A stretch of 64,000 nt of DNA, from the NCBI GenBank assembly GCA_035538335.1, contig DATLKN010000050.1:124001-188000 (forward strand), given 5' to 3'. The notes below the pieces were generated by a model. It was not told where the DNA came from. It worked only from the letters and a program-made list of their open reading frames with translations, and searched no databases. The stretch comes from AP-15 sp035538335 (GTDB lineage: Bacteria > Pseudomonadota > Alphaproteobacteria > ATCC43930 > CGMCC-115725). Both the position numbers and the translations under genes were made by a program. This document shows, in pieces, positions 1 to 7,946 of this stretch; the stretch's first letter is position 1, and each line of letters opens with the position of its first letter.

Positions 1-1
1 G

Positions 2-946
2 CGCTTCGTCGAGGAACTGGGCTTCGACTGGGTCAGCACCTCGGAGCACCATTATTCGCCGCGCATCCTCACGCCCTCGCCGATCCTCTCGGCGGTGCAC
101 ATCGCCGCGCAGGTGCCGCGCATCAAGATTGCCCTCTTGGGCCCGATCGTGCCGCAATCGAACCCGGTGCGGGTCGCCGAGGAATTGGCGATGCTCGACA
201 CGATGGCGCCGGGCCGCCTCGTCGTCGGCATGCTGCGCGGCACAACCAACGAGATGATGAGCTACGACCTCAACCCCGCCGAGTCGCGCGAGCGCACCGA
301 CGAGGGGATGGAGCTGATCTTGAAGGCCTGGACCGAGCCGCAGCCCTTCGGCTGGCAGGGCCGGCATTTCCAGTTCCGCACCGTCTCGATCTGGCCGCGC
401 CCGTTGCAGCAGCCGCACCCGCCGGCCTATGCGCTCGGCACCAGCGGCGAGGCGGGCGAGTTCGCCGCGCGGCACCGTATCGGGCTCGGCGTCTCCTACG
501 GCCCCTTCGAGGTCATGGCGAAGGCGACGGGGCACTATCGCGCCGAATGCGAGCGGCACGGCTGGCAGCCGGGGCGCGACGACATCGTCTACCGCGCCAA
601 CATGCTCCTGGCCGAAACCGACGAGGCGGCGCACGAGCAGCTGGCGAAGCAGAATTCGGCGCCGCCTTTCCCGATCAGCCCCGTCCTGCGCGACGCGCTC
701 TTGGAGGCCGACAAGCGCAACATCGCCGGGGAGGCCCGCCCGGCCAGCGTCAACCGGGTCTTGCCGACGAGTTTCATCGGCGGCCCCGACACGATCGTCG
801 ATCAGATAAGGCGCTGCCGCGAGGTGGTCGGCGCCGGGGTCATAGACATCTCGCTGGAGCCGCCGGGCTCGCCCGACATCGACCGCCTGATGCGCGCGCT
901 CGAACTCTTCGGCCGACGCGTGCTGCCGCGCATCCGCGAGATCTGA
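2..946 (+). CDS. Luciferase-like flavin-dependent monooxygenase, 5' end outside window
   Basis: The reading frame is open from base 2 and reads as family sequence from the first codon, so the true start lies upstream of the window; 314 residues are visible. The product looks like an LLM-class (bacterial luciferase-like TIM barrel) oxidoreductase, which uses reduced FMN or F420 to oxidise small organic substrates. Visible family features are the EHHYSPRI segment near the N-terminus, the 'MAPGRLVVGMLRGT' stretch, the 'RERTDEGMELILKAW' helix and the 'WPRPLQQPHPPAY' strand. A short hydrolase-like gene follows 14 bases downstream on the same strand, suggesting one transcript. The substrate cannot be read from sequence. 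Two further LLM genes lie within 6 kb. Confidence 0.85.
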   Translation, partial: RFVEELGFDWVSTSEHHYSPRILTPSPILSAVHIAAQVPRIKIALLGPIVPQSNPVRVAEELAMLDTMAPGRLVVGMLRGTTNEMMSYDLNPAESRERTDEGMELILKAWTEPQPFGWQGRHFQFRTVSIWPRPLQQPHPPAYALGTSGEAGEFAARHRIGLGVSYGPFEVMAKATGHYRAECERHGWQPGRDDIVYRANMLLAETDEAAHEQLAKQNSAPPFPISPVLRDALLEADKRNIAGEARPASVNRVLPTSFIGGPDTIVDQIRRCREVVGAGVIDISLEPPGSPDIDRLMRALELFGRRVLPRIREI

Positions 947-960
947 GGAAGCAGAACGCC

Positions 961-1227
961 ATGGAGTTTGTCGATCTCGAACGCCGCATGCGCGACCTCG
1001 CGACCCCGACGCTCGTCCTCTTCGGCACGCGCGACCGCGTCATGCCGCCCGAATTGGGCCGCATCTACAAGGAGCTGCTGCCGAACGCCTATCTCGTCTT
1101 CGTCTACGATGCCGGTCATAGGGTCGCCGCCGACCGGCCGGAAGCCTTCGCCGAGGTGGTGACCGACTTCCTCGACCGCCGCGAGGCCTTCGTCATCAGC
1201 CGCAAGAACACGGTCATTCACCCATAA
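961..1227 (+). CDS. Short alpha/beta-hydrolase C-terminal segment (88 aa)
   Basis: The ATG has a GAGGAAGC ribosome site 8 bases upstream. The 88-residue product matches only the C-terminal third of alpha/beta hydrolases: the strand before the acid ('TLVLFGTRDRVMPP', Asp in TRD) and the loop with the catalytic His ('DAGHRVAADRPEAF'). The nucleophile elbow and the first half of the fold are missing, so it cannot be a normal hydrolase alone. It may be a relic of a longer gene, or a small protein working with the upstream flavin monooxygenase. No second hydrolase half is visible between the two genes. The C-terminus ends in an unusual basic tail (ISRKNTVIHP). Confidence 0.6.
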   Translation: MEFVDLERRMRDLATPTLVLFGTRDRVMPPELGRIYKELLPNAYLVFVYDAGHRVAADRPEAFAEVVTDFLDRREAFVISRKNTVIHP

Positions 1228-1236
1228 GCTAGGTTT

Positions 1237-1322
1237 GTCATTGCGAGCGCAGCGAAGCAATCTCCGCTACGGGGCATGTACCCTGAGATTGCCGCGTCGC
1301 CCTGCGGGCTCCTCGCAATGAC
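1237..1322. repeat. CATTGCGAG-type palindromic intergenic repeat, copy 1
   Basis: An 86-base element is bounded by perfect 11-base inverted ends, GTCATTGCGAG and CTCGCAATGAC. The inside carries GCGAAGCAATCT and a near-inverted AGATTGCCGCG, so the whole can fold into a long hairpin. Related copies are at 19613-19678 and 43598-43658, with a lone arm at 7152-7164. This type of dispersed extragenic palindrome is common in alphaproteobacteria. Here it sits between the hydrolase fragment and the cupin gene. Confidence 0.8.
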
Positions 1323-1355
1323 GCGTTCGGATGCACCACCGAGGAAGGAAACACC

Positions 1356-1862
1356 ATGGCTCTTTCAGTCAGGCGCATCGTCACCGGGCACAACGCGCAG
1401 GGCAAGGCGATCGTCGCCAGCGACGAGGTGCTGCCGGCGACGCCGCGCCGCGGCGGCAGCATCATGGGCTGCGAATTGTGGTCGAGCGACAAGATGCCGG
1501 TCGACAATTCCGCGGCCGCCGAGGCGGCGCAGAAGAGGGGCTTCGTCGTCCGCCACAATTACGTCGGCTCGGGGCAGGGCACGGTCATCCGGATCACCGA
1601 ATTCATGCCCGGCTCGGGCAAATTCATGCACCGCACCGAGACGCTCGACTATGCGCTCCTGCTCTCCGGCGAATGCGACCTCGAGCTCGACGACGGCAAG
1701 ATCGTGCACATGAAGGCGGGCGATTTCGTCGTGCAGCGCGGCACGATGCACGCCTGGGTCAATACCGGCAAGGAGCCCTGCCGCTTCGCCTTCATCCTGA
1801 TCGACGCCGACCCGGTCGAGGCCGCCGGGCAGAAGCTGACGACGCACTACCCGGTCGGATAA
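1356..1862 (+). CDS. Cupin-domain protein
   Basis: 168 residues with a single cupin beta-barrel in the second half. Motif 1 covers about residues 87-107, with candidate metal ligands His92 and Glu95. Motif 2, 'GDFVVQRGTMHAW', gives His132. The ribosome site GAGGAAGGA is well placed before the ATG. Stand-alone cupins of this form often act on, or sense, small carboxylates, and neighbouring dioxygenase genes fit a catabolic role; the reaction is unknown. The last 16 bases overlap tail-to-tail with the PhzF-like gene on the other strand. The first 70 residues lack a recognisable domain. Confidence 0.8.
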   Translation: MALSVRRIVTGHNAQGKAIVASDEVLPATPRRGGSIMGCELWSSDKMPVDNSAAAEAAQKRGFVVRHNYVGSGQGTVIRITEFMPGSGKFMHRTETLDYALLLSGECDLELDDGKIVHMKAGDFVVQRGTMHAWVNTGKEPCRFAFILIDADPVEAAGQKLTTHYPVG

Positions 1863-2647
1863 AGCCGCCCTTCGAGGACGAGGACCGCCTTGCCCATGAG
1901 CGTCACGCGCTCGCCTTCGTCGATGCCGATGACGCGGCCGCCGCGGCGCGACAGCTGCTCGCCGGCGAGGCGCCTCTTGCCGAGCCGGGCCGCCCAATAG
2001 GGCACGAGCGCCAGGTGCGCGACGCCCGAGACGGGGTCTTCCGGGACGCCGTTCGCGGGGGCGAAGAAGCGCGAGACGAAATCGACGCCGGCCGTGTCGC
2101 CGGGCGCCGTCGCGATGACCGCCGGCAGGTCGAGGGCGGCGACGGCCGCCATGTCGGGCGCCAGATCGCGAACCGCGCCCGCGTGCTCGAAGACCGCCAG
2201 GTAGTGCTTAGCCGACAAGAGCTCGATCGGCAGACTTCCGAGCGCGCCGGCGATCCGCGCCTTGTCGGGCGAGGGGATCGAGCGCAAGGCTGGGAAATCC
2301 ATCGCGAAGAGGTCGCCGTCGCGGCGAACGGCGAGGGTCTCGGCGCCCGAGCGAAAGGCGATTTCGCTGCGCGCGGGCTCGAACTTGTCGAAGACGACGA
2401 GACCCGCCGCCAAGGTGGCGTGGCCGATCAGATCGACTTCCCGCGTCGGCGTGAACCAGCGGATCTCGTAGCGGCCGTCGCCGCCGACGATGAAGGCCGT
2501 CTCGGAGAGGTTCATCTCGGCCGCGATCGCGAGCAGCAGCGCCGGCTCCGGCCAGCGCTCGAACCGGCAGACAGCGGCCGGGTTGCCGGCGAAAGGCCGC
2601 TCGGCGAAGGCGTCGACGACGAAGACCGGAACGCCTGCGCCGCTCAC
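1847..2647 (-). CDS. PhzF-family isomerase/epimerase
   Basis: 266 residues of the PhzF / diaminopimelate-epimerase-like fold. The N-terminus 'VFVVDAFAERPFAGNPAAV' and the 'AEMNLSETAFI' segment are diagnostic; Glu49 in LSETAF matches the catalytic acid of PhzF. The C-terminal half carries the second lobe ending in 'EDPVSGVAH'. The start is a GTG whose last two bases plus A form the TGA of the upstream dioxygenase beta subunit, so the two are translationally coupled. In this four-gene leftward operon (monooxygenase, Rieske alpha, beta, PhzF-like) it probably isomerises or tautomerises a ring-oxidation product. True phenazine synthesis is unlikely because no other phz gene is present. Confidence 0.85.
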   Translation of the reverse strand: MSGAGVPVFVVDAFAERPFAGNPAAVCRFERWPEPALLLAIAAEMNLSETAFIVGGDGRYEIRWFTPTREVDLIGHATLAAGLVVFDKFEPARSEIAFRSGAETLAVRRDGDLFAMDFPALRSIPSPDKARIAGALGSLPIELLSAKHYLAVFEHAGAVRDLAPDMAAVAALDLPAVIATAPGDTAGVDFVSRFFAPANGVPEDPVSGVAHLALVPYWAARLGKRRLAGEQLSRRGGRVIGIDEGERVTLMGKAVLVLEGRLYPTG

Positions 2648-3105
2648 AACGGCGTCGCGAGCAGGGTCGGAACCGCGAAGGTGTCGAGCAGCACGAGCTT
2701 GTCGGAGATGAGCAGGCTCCCCGGCAGCAACCGGTCGCGGTAGAGGCCGGTCGCGAAAAGCCGGGTCGCACCCTCCTGGTCGGTCTGATAGACCGCGAAC
2801 GGCGCCTCGGCGACGAGTTCGTCGCCGCTCTCCTCGACGAGGAGCGGCAGCCCGATCAGATGGCGGTCGCTGTGGATGTTGTATTTGTTGGCTTCGCGCA
2901 AGGCGAGGATGCGGTCTTCGAGGATGGCGCGGCTGTCGCAATAAACAAGGCCGGCCGGCAGCCCGCGGTCGTAATTCTCGCGCGGCACGATCCGGTAGCG
3001 GCAATCGGCGGCGAAGAGCGCGAGCCAGTCGTCCCAGCGCGCCGCGTCGAGAAGGCTGCCGTAGCGCGCGTAGAGATCGCCGAGCGCGAACCGGTCCGTT
3101 GTCAC
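2644..3105 (-). CDS. Ring-hydroxylating dioxygenase beta subunit
   Basis: 153 residues of the NTF2/SnoaL-like fold of aromatic-ring dioxygenase small subunits. Features are the N-terminal helix 'LYARYGSLLDAARWDDWLALF', the central 'ANKYNIHSDRHLIG' and the C-terminal strand-rich 'FATGLYRDRL' segment. It starts with GTG overlapping the TGA of the alpha-subunit gene, and its own TGA overlaps the GTG of the PhzF-like gene. This tight coupling is typical of alpha/beta subunit pairs. It has no catalytic role itself; it stabilises the alpha subunit hexamer. Confidence 0.88.
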   Translation of the reverse strand: MTTDRFALGDLYARYGSLLDAARWDDWLALFAADCRYRIVPRENYDRGLPAGLVYCDSRAILEDRILALREANKYNIHSDRHLIGLPLLVEESGDELVAEAPFAVYQTDQEGATRLFATGLYRDRLLPGSLLISDKLVLLDTFAVPTLLATPL

Positions 3106-4361
3106 CGAACCGCGCCCTGCGGCTCGATCTCGAGAAGCTCCGAGTAATACGACCAGAAGCCGCGCAGCGGCACGTCGGTGACGCGGTAGTCGCGGTCGGA
3201 GATCTCGCCGCCGCCGCCGAGTTCGATGACCGTCGCGCGGTCGCGCTCGAGTTTCGTGGCGCGGTGCGCGATCTCGATCGCCTCCCCGTCCTCCATCGAG
3301 ACGAAGCCGGCGGGGCCGACGAGGTTCGCCTGCCGCAGCCGGTGCAGCTTCATCTCCGGCGTGTCGTCCGCGTAGCCGATCATCGTCTGATGGACCTCGA
3401 ACTCGTCGACCCCGCGCGGCCGGATCTGGCGCACCGCGAGGCTGTTGCTGATCTGCACAAGCACGGTCGAAGGAAATACCGAGGTGACCGCGATGTTGAG
3501 GTTGTCGGCGCGGTCTCTGTGGAAGGCGACGAGCGCGGGCTCTTTGAGGCGCAGGTAATTGCTGCGCACGCCGACGCCGGCATAGGCGCTGTGCGCGAAT
3601 TCCTCGCTGTCGCTTTCGGCCTCGGCCCAGGTGATGTTGTGGCGGTGGCGGCCGTCCATCCTGACGCCGCCCACCTGCGTCGAACGGTCGAGCCCGAAGG
3701 TCACGAGAAATTCGTGCAACAGGCTCGCATGGTAATTGTCGCGGGTGTTCTCGGCATAGAGCTTCCAGTTCGCGCGGATGCGCTGTCGGTTATAGCCGAG
3801 GATCTCGACCGGCCGGTCGAAGAGGCGATGGATCTGCTCGAGGATCGGCGGCCCCAGATAATCGTCGAGCGGCTCGGCGTCCTCGCTGAGCGTGCCGAAC
3901 AGGACGCCGTCGATGCTGCCGACGCGCAGGGCTCTGAGGCCGTGGGCGCTCATGTCGAAGCCCGCGCCGAGCCCGCCCTTGCCCTTGATGCCGCGGCGGA
4001 ACGGGATCGCCATCAGCTTTCCGTCAAGGCCGTAGCACCATTGGTGATAGATGCAGATGTGCTGCTTTGCGTTGCCGCAAAGCTCGCGCCGCACCATCGC
4101 GCCCCGATGCGCGCAGCGGTTGACGAACGCCGTGACCTCGCCGTTTTCGCCGCGGTTGACGACGATCGGCGTCTCGCCGACGAGGGTCTGGCGGAAATCG
4201 CCCGGGTTGGGGATCTCCGCCTCGAAACCGAGAAAGTTCCAGGTCGGCCCGCGAAAGATGCGCTCCTGCTCGCGGGCATAGAGTTCGGCGTCATGATAGA
4301 GCCGGTACGGCACCCGGCTGTAATCCTTCGCCGGCCAGATCCCTTTATCTACGCTCGCCAT
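3102..4361 (-). CDS. Rieske ring-hydroxylating dioxygenase alpha subunit
   Basis: 419 residues, normal for a catalytic alpha subunit. The Rieske [2Fe-2S] site is C83-x-H85 and C103-x2-H106 (CAH and CIYH). The mononuclear iron site follows as D208-x2-H211-x4-H216 in 'DNYHASLLH'. The enzyme would insert O2 into an aromatic or unsaturated ring with electrons from a ferredoxin and reductase. Neither partner is in this operon; the small Rieske ferredoxin at 21.3-21.6 kb could serve but is unlinked. The flavin monooxygenase gene lies 9 bases upstream and the beta subunit overlaps the 3' end, so all are probably co-transcribed. The substrate is unknown. Confidence 0.92.
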   Translation of the reverse strand: MASVDKGIWPAKDYSRVPYRLYHDAELYAREQERIFRGPTWNFLGFEAEIPNPGDFRQTLVGETPIVVNRGENGEVTAFVNRCAHRGAMVRRELCGNAKQHICIYHQWCYGLDGKLMAIPFRRGIKGKGGLGAGFDMSAHGLRALRVGSIDGVLFGTLSEDAEPLDDYLGPPILEQIHRLFDRPVEILGYNRQRIRANWKLYAENTRDNYHASLLHEFLVTFGLDRSTQVGGVRMDGRHRHNITWAEAESDSEEFAHSAYAGVGVRSNYLRLKEPALVAFHRDRADNLNIAVTSVFPSTVLVQISNSLAVRQIRPRGVDEFEVHQTMIGYADDTPEMKLHRLRQANLVGPAGFVSMEDGEAIEIAHRATKLERDRATVIELGGGGEISDRDYRVTDVPLRGFWSYYSELLEIEPQGAVR

Positions 4362-4370
4362 GCGCGCCTC

Positions 4371-5408
4371 TCAGCCGCAATAGGGCATGACCTTCTCGGC
4401 AAAGAGAGTCATCGACTTGCGGACCAGCTCATGGTCCATCAGTCCGCCCTGGTTGAAATAGCAGATAAATTCGTCCATCCCGTATTCGCGCTGCAGCGCC
4501 CGCACCCGCTCGATGCAATAGTCGGGCTCGCCGAAGACGCCCATCTCGCGGTCCATGTCGTCGTAGCGCACGCGGTCCATGCGGGCGACAACTTGGCGGA
4601 ACGCCTCGAAGCTTTTGATGTCGGCCGCGCCGAGCGGGCGCAACCGCTCCGCCGCCTCGCGCAGAAACCGCATCAGGCCCGGTTCGCACTCCTCGCGCGC
4701 CGCGGCGCGGCTCGCCGCGACATGCACCGGGAAGGCGAGCGCCGTATCGCCCGGCACTCCGGGCCCGAGCGTCTCGCGGTAGACCTCGAGGCCGGCTTTC
4801 AGCTTGTCCGGCGGATTGATCAGCGGCGTCGCGAATATCGGAAACTTGCGACGTCCGGCGAAGGGGAAGGTGTCGGGGCTGTTGGCGGCGATGCGCACCG
4901 GCGGGTGCGGCTGTTGTATCGGGCGCGGCGCGATCCCCAATTCCGGCACGGCGAAGTGCTTGCCCGAGAAGGAGAAGCGCTCCTGCGTCCAGGCCGCGAG
5001 GATGAAATCGAGCGCCTCGTCGAAGCGCTCGCGGCTTTCTTCCTGCGGGATCATATAGCCGGCGTAATGCAGGGGCGCGGTGCCGCGGCCGACGCCGAAT
5101 TCGAGCCGCCCCGCGCTCAGCACGTCGGCGGTCGCCGCCGCCTCGGCGATGCGGATCGGGTGATGCAGCGGCAACAATGTGACGGCCGTGCCGAGCCGGA
5201 TGCGGCTCGTGCGCTGGGCGGCGGCCGCCAAGACCATCAGCGGGTCGGAGAGGATCGAAAAGGCGCGGCTGAAATGCAATTCCCCGAGCCACGCGGTGTC
5301 GAAGCCGAGCGCCTCGCCCAATTCGATCTGCGCGAGAATGTCGGCGAGGCGCCGACGCTCGGGATATCCCTCCGGGCATGGCAGTTGGTCGAAGAAGCCG
5401 AACCGCAT
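4371..5408 (-). CDS. Luciferase-like flavin-dependent monooxygenase
   Basis: 345 residues, beginning 'MRFGFFDQLPCPEG'. I chose this ATG because GGAGGGG lies about 6 bases upstream and the homologous barrel starts here; the frame stays open further upstream without family similarity. LLM signatures are 'GFDTAWLGELHF', 'RIRLGTAVTLLPLHHP', 'AGRLEFGVGRGTAP' and 'PIQQPHPPVRIAANS'. It heads the leftward operon with the Rieske dioxygenase and PhzF-like genes, and is divergent from a methyltransferase gene across 162 bases. It resembles the truncated gene at the window start, so the two may act in one pathway. Cofactor (FMN or F420) cannot be decided here. Confidence 0.87.
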   Translation of the reverse strand: MRFGFFDQLPCPEGYPERRRLADILAQIELGEALGFDTAWLGELHFSRAFSILSDPLMVLAAAAQRTSRIRLGTAVTLLPLHHPIRIAEAAATADVLSAGRLEFGVGRGTAPLHYAGYMIPQEESRERFDEALDFILAAWTQERFSFSGKHFAVPELGIAPRPIQQPHPPVRIAANSPDTFPFAGRRKFPIFATPLINPPDKLKAGLEVYRETLGPGVPGDTALAFPVHVAASRAAAREECEPGLMRFLREAAERLRPLGAADIKSFEAFRQVVARMDRVRYDDMDREMGVFGEPDYCIERVRALQREYGMDEFICYFNQGGLMDHELVRKSMTLFAEKVMPYCG

Positions 5409-5570
5409 CCGCCCCTCCAAAGAGCCGAGCGTCAGCACTAGCATGGCAAATGCGCGCCGGGCAATTGGTATGGAACAACGGTGTCTCTTGTCCCCTAGCC
5501 TGAATAATTCATCGGAGGGGGCGGCGGGCAAGCGGCCAACGAGCGGCCATCATGCCGCGGAGGATAGCTT

Positions 5571-6206
5571 ATGGAGGGCACGATCGGGCTGCCGCCCGGC
5601 GCCTTCGGCAAAATCGATGGCGAGGCGGACGAAGTATTTTATCGGGAGCCGCGCTTTGTGCTCCATATCGACGACGGCGCAGTTGCCGCGTTGACGGAGT
5701 TCTATCGCGCGGTGCTGCCGGCGGGCGGCGTGCTCCTCGACCTGATGAGCAGCTGGGTCAGTCACTTGCCGCCCGAAATCACTTACCGGGAGGTCATCGG
5801 CCACGGCATGAACGCGGTGGAACTCGCCGCCAACAAGCGGCTTGCGCGGTATTTCGTGCAGAACCTCAACCGCGACCCTTCGCTGCCGTTGCCCGACGAC
5901 AGCATCGACGGAGCGATGATCGCCGTCTCTATCCAGTATCTCGAACAGCCGGTCGCGGTGCTGCGCGAGCTAGCGCGCGTGCTGCGGCCGGGCGGCCCGC
6001 TTGTCGTCAGCTTTTCCAACCGCTGCTTCTGGACAAAGGCGGTGGCGGTCTGGCGGGCGCTTTCCGACGAGGCGCATGCCGCGCTCGTCGGAACCTATCT
6101 GTGCGAGGCCGGCTTTGCCGCGGTCGAGGCGCACCGCCTCGTCGAGGGCGAGGAAGACCTTGCCGACCCGATGACCGCCGTGGTCGGCCGCGCGCCGGCA
6201 GTGTAG
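5571..6206 (+). CDS. Class I SAM-dependent methyltransferase
   Basis: 211 residues. The Rossmann-type core is recognised by 'GGVLLDLMSSWVSHLP' (glycine-poor motif I), the acidic 'DDSIDGAMIAVSIQYLEQP' strand and 'LARVLRPGGPLVVSFSN', which is motif III of Methyltransf_11-type enzymes. A GGAGG ribosome site precedes the ATG. Motif I lacks the usual GxGxG, seen also in a subset of small alphaproteobacterial homologues. The gene starts a rightward run with a flavin oxidoreductase 33 bases downstream. The acceptor is unknown. Confidence 0.8.
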   Translation: MEGTIGLPPGAFGKIDGEADEVFYREPRFVLHIDDGAVAALTEFYRAVLPAGGVLLDLMSSWVSHLPPEITYREVIGHGMNAVELAANKRLARYFVQNLNRDPSLPLPDDSIDGAMIAVSIQYLEQPVAVLRELARVLRPGGPLVVSFSNRCFWTKAVAVWRALSDEAHAALVGTYLCEAGFAAVEAHRLVEGEEDLADPMTAVVGRAPAV

Positions 6207-6239
6207 GGTTCCGCAGCAATCCGGAAGGGAGAAACGAGA

Positions 6240-7133
6240 ATGGAATTGGGCAGTCTGTTGCCGCTCGGCGATATCGGCGGCGATCCGGCGGTGGTGCGCG
6301 AATACGCGCAAGGCGCGGAGGCGATCGGGTATCATTTCGTCGAAGCTCCCGATCATGTGCTCGGGGTCAACGCGGCGAGCCGGCCGGGCTGGGACCGCAA
6401 CACCTCGGCGGACCTCTTTCACGACCCGTTCGTGCTGTTCGCCTATCTCGCCGGCTGCACGCGTAACCTCGGATTTTCGACGGGGGTCCTGATCCTGCCG
6501 CAGCGCCAGGCGGTGCTGGTGGCGAAGCAGGCGGCCTGCCTCGACGTGCTGTGCGGCGGCCGGTTCCGCCTCGGCATCGGGGTCGGGTGGAACGAGGTCG
6601 AGTTTCAGGGGCTCAACGAGAATTTCCACGACCGCGGCCGCCGCTCCGAGGAACAAGTCGCGGTCATGCAGGCGCTGTGGTCGCAGCCGCACGTCACCTT
6701 CAAAGGGCGCTGGCACACGATCGAAGACGCCGGCATCAACCCGTTGCCGAAAGCGAAGAAGGTGCCGGTGTGGTTCGGCGGGCATCACGAGCGGACGCTC
6801 GACCGCATCGCCAAAATGGGCGATGGCTGGATGCCGAATGCCTATCCGCCGGACAACGAGGCGCTCGAGATATTCGCCAAGCTGCGCCGGCTGACCGAAA
6901 CGGCCGGCCGCGACCCGGCGGCGGTCGGCATCGAGGTGTGGGTGTCGATGGGCACCGGCAGCGAAGCCGATTGGCGCAAAGAGGCGCAATTCTGGAAAAA
7001 GGCCGGCGCTTCGCACCTGACCCTGACGACGACGTTCAACCGCCGCCATCACCGGCGCATCGCCGGCAAGACGCTGTCCGATCATCTCGCGGCATTGCGC
7101 CGCTACCACGCCGCCGTCGCCGACGCGCTGTGA
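6240..7133 (+). CDS. LLM-class oxidoreductase, F420-type subfamily
   Basis: 297 residues with strong similarity to the subfamily usually annotated as F420-dependent (TIGR03619-like). Key segments are 'RNLGFSTGVLILPQRQ', 'GGRFRLGIGVGWNEVEFQGL', 'DRGRRSEEQVAVMQALW' and 'VPVWFGGHHERTLDRIAKMGDGWMP'. The ribosome site GGAAGGGAGAA is strong. It follows the methyltransferase directly on the same strand. No F420 biosynthesis gene is in the window, so use of F420 rather than FMN is only a family-based guess. Confidence 0.87.
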   Translation: MELGSLLPLGDIGGDPAVVREYAQGAEAIGYHFVEAPDHVLGVNAASRPGWDRNTSADLFHDPFVLFAYLAGCTRNLGFSTGVLILPQRQAVLVAKQAACLDVLCGGRFRLGIGVGWNEVEFQGLNENFHDRGRRSEEQVAVMQALWSQPHVTFKGRWHTIEDAGINPLPKAKKVPVWFGGHHERTLDRIAKMGDGWMPNAYPPDNEALEIFAKLRRLTETAGRDPAAVGIEVWVSMGTGSEADWRKEAQFWKKAGASHLTLTTTFNRRHHRRIAGKTLSDHLAALRRYHAAVADAL

Positions 7134-7151
7134 CCGCCCTTAAGGGAGTCT

Positions 7152-7164
7152 GTCATTGCGAGCG
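7152..7164. repeat. Solitary arm of CATTGCGAG repeat
   Basis: GTCATTGCGAGCG matches the left arm of the palindromic repeats at 1237, 19613 and 43598. No matching right arm lies within 150 bases, so this looks like a decayed copy between two convergent genes. Confidence 0.5.
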
Positions 7165-7180
7165 GTTGAGAATCGCGACG

Positions 7181-7849
7181 TTAGCCGGAGCGACCGCCGT
7201 AGAGCACGGTGACGCCGCCGCGATGCGCGCCGCGCGGCACGACGAGCAGGGGCGCGGCAGGCACACCCCCGGCCGGCATCCACGCCGGTTCGAGGACGAT
7301 GCCGGAACGCCGCTTCGGGGCGGCGGGGACCGGATAGTTGGGATCGATCGCGGGGACGAACTGGGCGCTGCCGGCGGCGACCCGCTGCACGTAGCCGTTC
7401 GCAAACCCGTTCTCGAGCGAATTCGTGTTGTAGCAGGACAGCGCCGCCTGCAATGCCGGCTGGACCTGCGCGTTATGTCGGCGGGCGCGGGCGTAGCAAT
7501 AGCCGAGCACCGCCGCGGCGGCCCTCAGATTGCGGCAGGGGTCGAAAGCGTCGGCGAGGCTGAGGCCGAGCGGAGCGAGGTTCGCGCTGTCAACCTGGGC
7601 GAGCCCGAGATCGAGTCGGCGCCCGTTGGCGAGAAGGCCGCGCGCAATTTCTTCCGCTTCGCCCGGGCTCCGCGGCTGGCGGGCGAGCGGCGGGCCGCCG
7701 ACGATGGCGATCGCCAGCGGATTGAATGCCGATTCCGCGCGCACCACCGCGGCCATCGTCACCGGCGCGACGGCAGGCGCACAAGCGAGCACGAGGGCGA
7801 GGAAGGGCGGCACGCTTTCTCCGCAATGCGGCAATCGCAATACGTGCAA
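7181..7849 (-). CDS. VirB1-like lytic transglycosylase, isolated
   Basis: 222 residues. The lysozyme-like SLT domain of VirB1-type transglycosylases is clear: the catalytic Glu39 in 'VRAESAFNP', 'GLAQVDSANL', 'CRNLRAAAAVLGYCY' and 'ALSCYNTNS'. An N-terminal hydrophobic stretch, 'FLALVLACAPAVAPV', could be a signal peptide; a GTG start at the Val-Pro-Pro just before it is a good alternative. The C-terminal 50 residues are proline-rich. VirB1 proteins open peptidoglycan for type IV secretion or conjugation, but no other virB or tra gene is visible nearby. It may be an orphan cell-wall enzyme or a relic of a lost conjugative element. Confidence 0.8.
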   Translation of the reverse strand: MHVLRLPHCGESVPPFLALVLACAPAVAPVTMAAVVRAESAFNPLAIAIVGGPPLARQPRSPGEAEEIARGLLANGRRLDLGLAQVDSANLAPLGLSLADAFDPCRNLRAAAAVLGYCYARARRHNAQVQPALQAALSCYNTNSLENGFANGYVQRVAAGSAQFVPAIDPNYPVPAAPKRRSGIVLEPAWMPAGGVPAAPLLVVPRGAHRGGVTVLYGGRSG

Positions 7850-7946
7850 TCCTTCGCCATGGCAGCAGCTGGGTCAACTGCCGGCCGATTGCAGGGGCCG
7901 CAAAGTCGGCGCTAAGCTACGCCGGGGAGGCAGGAGAAGATCGGCG

